Positions 38,131 through 40,837 of a stretch of 40,837 nucleotides of DNA are shown piece after piece; position 1 is the stretch's first letter; every line of letters begins with the position of its first letter. The DNA comes from an uncultured Clostridia bacterium (GTDB lineage Bacteria > Bacillota > Clostridia > UBA1212). The stretch covers positions 1 to 40,837 of the forward strand of contig CAMZBI010000018.1 in assembly GCA_947304585.1 (NCBI GenBank), in the 5' to 3' direction. A model generated the notes under the pieces. That model saw nothing but the letters and a program-made list of their open reading frames with translations. It did no database searches and was not told the origin of the DNA. The position numbers and the translations under genes were made by a program.

Positions 38131-38195
38131 GGTCAGCCGTGAGGACAACGGAGGGCAGGTCGTTTCAGAGACAGAGGACAAGCAGCAATATAAGG

Positions 38196-38224
38196 TTGCA
38201 AAAAATCGGTTTATTTGTTATACT
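38196..38224 (+). promoter_or_regulatory. Sigma-A promoter of the DUF1508 gene
   Basis: TTGCAA (38196-38201), 17 bp, TATACT (38219-38224), 34 bases before the ATG at 38259. Confidence 0.8.
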
Positions 38225-38258
38225 GTAGGTAAATAAATCCCCCGAAAGGAGCACTAAA

Positions 38259-38630
38259 ATGGGAAAATTTGTTATCGTAGTCAATGAAAAGGGCGATCCC
38301 CACTTCAATCTTCTCGCAACCAACGGACAGGTGATCGGTACCAGCGAAGTCTATAAATCAATGGCATCCTGCAAGAACGGCATCGACTCTGTCAAGAGAT
38401 GTGCGGAAGGTGAGATCGAGGATACGACAGTTGAAGGCTTCGAGCCCGTTAAGCATCCCAAATTTGTCATTACTCAGGACAAAGCCGGCAAATTCCGTTT
38501 CAACCTCAAAGCAAAGAACGGTGAGATCATCCTTTCTTCTCAGGGTTATGCATCAAAAGACACCTGCATCAACGGAATCAACAGCGTTAAAAAGAACGCT
38601 CCCGAGGCAGCTGTGGTTGATCCCGAATAA
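38259..38630 (+). CDS. YegP-like protein, two DUF1508 repeats
   Basis: A 123-residue protein of two DUF1508 modules: residues 1-52 (GKFVIVVNEKGDPHFNLLATNGQVIGTSEVY, CKNGIDSVKR) and 64-115 (PKFVITQDKAGKFRFNLKAKNGEIILSSQGY, CINGINSVKK). This is the standard YegP duplication. YegP-type proteins are small cytosolic proteins of unknown role. A good promoter, an AAAGGAG site and a terminator make it a single-gene unit, likely well expressed. Confidence 0.9.
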   Translation: MGKFVIVVNEKGDPHFNLLATNGQVIGTSEVYKSMASCKNGIDSVKRCAEGEIEDTTVEGFEPVKHPKFVITQDKAGKFRFNLKAKNGEIILSSQGYASKDTCINGINSVKKNAPEAAVVDPE

Positions 38631-38668
38631 TACCTGAGAAACTGACATTTTCAGGATATGACTGAACA

Positions 38669-38710
38669 GACTCCGCACTTGTCTCCGGATGAGCTGCGGG
38701 GTCTTTTTTT
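38669..38710 (+). terminator. Intrinsic terminator after the DUF1508 gene
   Basis: GACTCCGCA (38669-38677) pairs with TGCGGGGTC (38695-38703), one G-U, followed by seven T. Confidence 0.85.
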
Positions 38711-38749
38711 GCGCCGTAAAATCCTTCAGTTGTAAAAAAATGACGCCAA

Positions 38750-38779
38750 TATTATTTCCGGGGGGGTGCGGAAATAATA
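38750..38779 (+). promoter_or_regulatory. 11-bp inverted repeat upstream of the helicase gene
   Basis: TATTATTTCCG (38750-38760) and CGGAAATAATA (38769-38779), 8-base loop GGGGGGTG. There is no T tract, so it is more likely an operator than a terminator. The half site TTTCCG/CGGAAA also forms the palindrome at 7841-7860. Confidence 0.55.
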
Positions 38780-38809
38780 AACTGTTTCAGATAAGCCACG
38801 CCGGTGGGG

Positions 38810-38815
38810 TATAAT
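38810..38815 (+). promoter_or_regulatory. -10 box of the helicase gene
   Basis: A perfect TATAAT. It lies only 18 bases before ATG 38833, so that codon would have almost no leader, which argues for the later start at 38908. Confidence 0.55.
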
Positions 38816-38907
38816 TAAAGCCGGGAAAATCAATGGGGCGAAACGGTTCAAAACTTTGGATCGCGGGTCTCTTCATGACAGGATCTTTTCTGAGGGGGAT
38901 GATTTTC

Positions 38908-40653
38908 GTGAAAAACGGTTATACCGGCAACGGCTTTGAAAACGTGCTGAAGGAGGAACTGTCGGGGCTCACCAAAGAGCAGCGAAGCGCCGTGATGCAC
39001 GGGGAGGGAGGTGCTCTATGCCTTGCGGGTCCCGGCAGCGGCAAGACAAGGGTGATCTCATTAAGAGCTGCCAGACTCTGGGATGCCTTGAGAAGAGAAA
39101 ATGCGCAAAACAAGGGAAAAAATGCGGCCGGCTCCGTGCTCACCCTTTCCTTCAACAAAGCCGCCTGCGAAGAGATGAGATCAAGAGGTCTGTCATATAT
39201 CGAAACAATGGGCGGACAGCCGGAGAGCCGCGAAGTCGGTTTTTATACCGTACACGCCTACTGCTTCAAACTGCTGCGGGACCGTTTCCGGGAAAAGGGT
39301 ATCCGGCCTCCGAAGGTTCTGTCGACTGAGGAAACGGCGGAAATAATCGAAAAACTCTACGGAGACCTGTCAGGCGGACGGACCCTTCCCCGGGACGCGA
39401 TGAAGGAACTGATATCCTACATCACCACGGAAAACGCGGTGCCGGATTTTGATTTCGGCGGCCTTGACCGGGACATGGCGCTGGAGATAGAAAAGCGGTA
39501 CAAAAAAGTCAAGGAGAACACCTCGTCAATAGACTTTGGGGACATGCTGGGGAAGACGTTGGCGTATCTTAAAACGGACCCGGAGTTCAGAGAAAAAACG
39601 AGGGCTGCCTACCGCTATACCCAGGTGGACGAAGCCCAGGACCTGTCACGGACCCAGGCTGAGATACTGAAGCTGATGACCAACGGCAACGTCTTTTACG
39701 TTGCGGACGACGACCAGTCGATCTACGGATTCAGAGGGGCCAATCCCGACATGCTGAGAACCCTTGGCAAGGGCGGAGAGGGATTTAAGACATACGTTCT
39801 TGACAAGAATTTCAGATCCGGCTCGGAGATCGTCGGCGTCTCCTCACGGTTCATAAAGGCCAATGACGACAGATTCGCCAAGAGGATTTCCTCGGAAAGG
39901 ACCGGCGGAGAGGTGAGCCTGCGGTATTTCAAAGACACTAAGGCCCAGGCAAAATTCTGCGCAGATCTCCTGAAAAGAAGGAAAAAGCAGGGCCGGAGCG
40001 CCTGCGTGCTGTACAGGAACAACGTGAGCGCATTGCCGGTGGCGGCAGAGCTGTTTTTGTCGTCAAGGCGCGATCCGGGTGCAGCGGTCCATGTGAAAGG
40101 CGGACGGATCCGGTTTTCGGATCTGGATTACGTGACAAAACTGGCCGAAGAGCTCGAAAAACTTGAGAAAAAAGCGGGAACCCCCTTCTTTTCACCACTT
40201 CCGTGGGCTTTATACGCCGGGCTGAAGAGTGAAAAGAGAGTGGACATGATTGCAGCGGAGTGTTTCGGAGGGAAAAGGCCCTTTATGCGGGAGGCGGCGG
40301 TCACGGCTGCGGAGATACTTCTTAAAAGTGCCTCATCTGCGAAGGATTTCCTGAGACTTGCGGAAGGCACGGACAGGTTCTGCGAAGGGGGCCCTGACAG
40401 CCTCATTACCCTCAGCACGGTGCACTCGGCAAAGGGCCTTGAATACGACACGGTGGTGATCATCGACTGCGTGGAGGGAGAGTTTCCCTTTGGCGACATA
40501 AGATCCGAGGCCCAGCTCAGAGAGGAAAGGCGGCTCATGTATGTTGCCATGACAAGGGCCAAAAACCGTGTGACAGTATCTTTCCCGGGAAAATGCGGAA
40601 AAATAGAACTTACGGCAAGCCGCTTCGTAGACGAGATCCAGGACGGGAGCTGA
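38908..40653 (+). CDS. UvrD/Rep-family DNA helicase (compact)
   Basis: A superfamily 1A helicase of about 581 residues, shorter than UvrD/PcrA (about 720). Motifs in order: Q-motif LTKEQRSAVMH, Walker A LAGPGSGKTRV, LTLSFNKAACEEM, DFGDML, Walker B VDEAQDLS, DDDQSIYGFRGA, LDKNFRSGSEI, LSTVHSAKGLEYD, and VAMTRAKN. It unwinds DNA 3'-5' for repair or replication restart. GTG 38908 with GAGGGG at 38892-38897 is preferred over ATG 38833, where there is no ribosome site; ATG 38899 is also possible. The 1B/2B insertions are reduced. Confidence 0.88.
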   Translation: MKNGYTGNGFENVLKEELSGLTKEQRSAVMHGEGGALCLAGPGSGKTRVISLRAARLWDALRRENAQNKGKNAAGSVLTLSFNKAACEEMRSRGLSYIETMGGQPESREVGFYTVHAYCFKLLRDRFREKGIRPPKVLSTEETAEIIEKLYGDLSGGRTLPRDAMKELISYITTENAVPDFDFGGLDRDMALEIEKRYKKVKENTSSIDFGDMLGKTLAYLKTDPEFREKTRAAYRYTQVDEAQDLSRTQAEILKLMTNGNVFYVADDDQSIYGFRGANPDMLRTLGKGGEGFKTYVLDKNFRSGSEIVGVSSRFIKANDDRFAKRISSERTGGEVSLRYFKDTKAQAKFCADLLKRRKKQGRSACVLYRNNVSALPVAAELFLSSRRDPGAAVHVKGGRIRFSDLDYVTKLAEELEKLEKKAGTPFFSPLPWALYAGLKSEKRVDMIAAECFGGKRPFMREAAVTAAEILLKSASSAKDFLRLAEGTDRFCEGGPDSLITLSTVHSAKGLEYDTVVIIDCVEGEFPFGDIRSEAQLREERRLMYVAMTRAKNRVTVSFPGKCGKIELTASRFVDEIQDGS

Positions 40654-40741
40654 CCACGGCTGCAGAAAAAGCGTGCCGGCAAGGCATTTTCGATATGTCC
40701 TGAAAGAAGCACATTTTGTGCCGGGAGGGGCATTTGATTCG

Positions 40742-40770
40742 TTGACTTTGGGGGATGCAAATGTTAAAAT
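40742..40770 (+). promoter_or_regulatory. Sigma-A promoter at the right edge
   Basis: TTGACT (40742-40747), 17 bp, TAAAAT (40765-40770), followed by a TAGGAG ribosome-like site at 40793-40798. The gene it serves lies beyond the window. Confidence 0.65.
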
Positions 40771-40837
40771 TACAGGTGATCCAACCTGACTTTAGGAGTT
40801 CAAGGTTAAAACTAGTGCTAAAACATATATTTTGAGA

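Overview
The window reads as a chromosomal segment of an uncultured, low-to-medium GC Bacillota (Clostridia-like) bacterium, probably host-associated. The basis is the strong AGGAGG-type ribosome sites, sigma-A promoters (TTGACA / TATAAT with 17-bp spacers, several with extended TGn -10 elements), and the many lipoproteins, BspA-type leucine-rich repeats and DUF6273 domains. This placement is inferred from gene style; there is no rRNA or marker gene. Every gene I support, 36 intact or partial plus one broken, lies on the + strand.

Layout. 0-4.1 kb: the tail of an unknown gene, a URO-D-family methyltransferase-like protein, an SGNH-hydrolase lipoprotein, a small lipoprotein (copy A) and a HicB-like/DinB-like protein. 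4.4-14.9 kb: an accessory island. It holds a hypothetical protein, a thioredoxin-like(?)/HTH protein, a soluble FtsH-like AAA+ zinc protease with a small membrane protein, then a block rich in NAD+/ADP-ribose enzymes: an NMN-adenylyltransferase/PARG fusion, a NADAR-superfamily protein, a calcineurin-like phosphoesterase, a Sel1/DUF6273 protein and a DarT1-antitoxin-type NADAR protein with a Tudor-like tail. No ADP-ribosylating toxin is visible. 15-18.6 kb: an RNAP-alpha-CTD-like/leucine-rich-repeat fusion, an XRE/TPR regulator, a gene broken by one TGA, and a 57-bp tandem-repeat protein. 18.8-21 kb: lipoprotein copy B and a tripartite HipBST toxin-antitoxin operon with three operators spaced exactly 41 bp apart. 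21-26.5 kb: a TIR-DUF6273 protein, three more lipoproteins (PASTA-DUF6273, collagen-like repeats, EEP phosphodiesterase) and MutT. 26.6-34.2 kb: a DUF4143 ATPase whose promoter sits in a 59-bp palindrome, and a sigma-like regulator coupled to a 1761-residue alpha-2-macroglobulin-like protein that ends in an array of short hairpins. 34.3-40.8 kb: housekeeping genes (free Met-(R)-sulfoxide reductase, a MsrA-PepT fused frame, DusB, YegP-like DUF1508, UvrD-like helicase).

Two observations stand out. First, four separate promoters of the 4.4-13.3 kb island carry a 17-bp dyad (consensus CGGCAAT-n-TTnCCG) at exactly the same distance from the -10 box, centred near -42, where a class II activator would bind. 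This points to one regulon joining the hypothetical gene, the FtsH-like protease, the Sel1/DUF6273 protein and the NADAR protein. Second, the NAD+/ADP-ribose genes in that island look like a pathway for removing ADP-ribose and rebuilding NAD+. Together they are the best candidate here for an undescribed stress or defence system.
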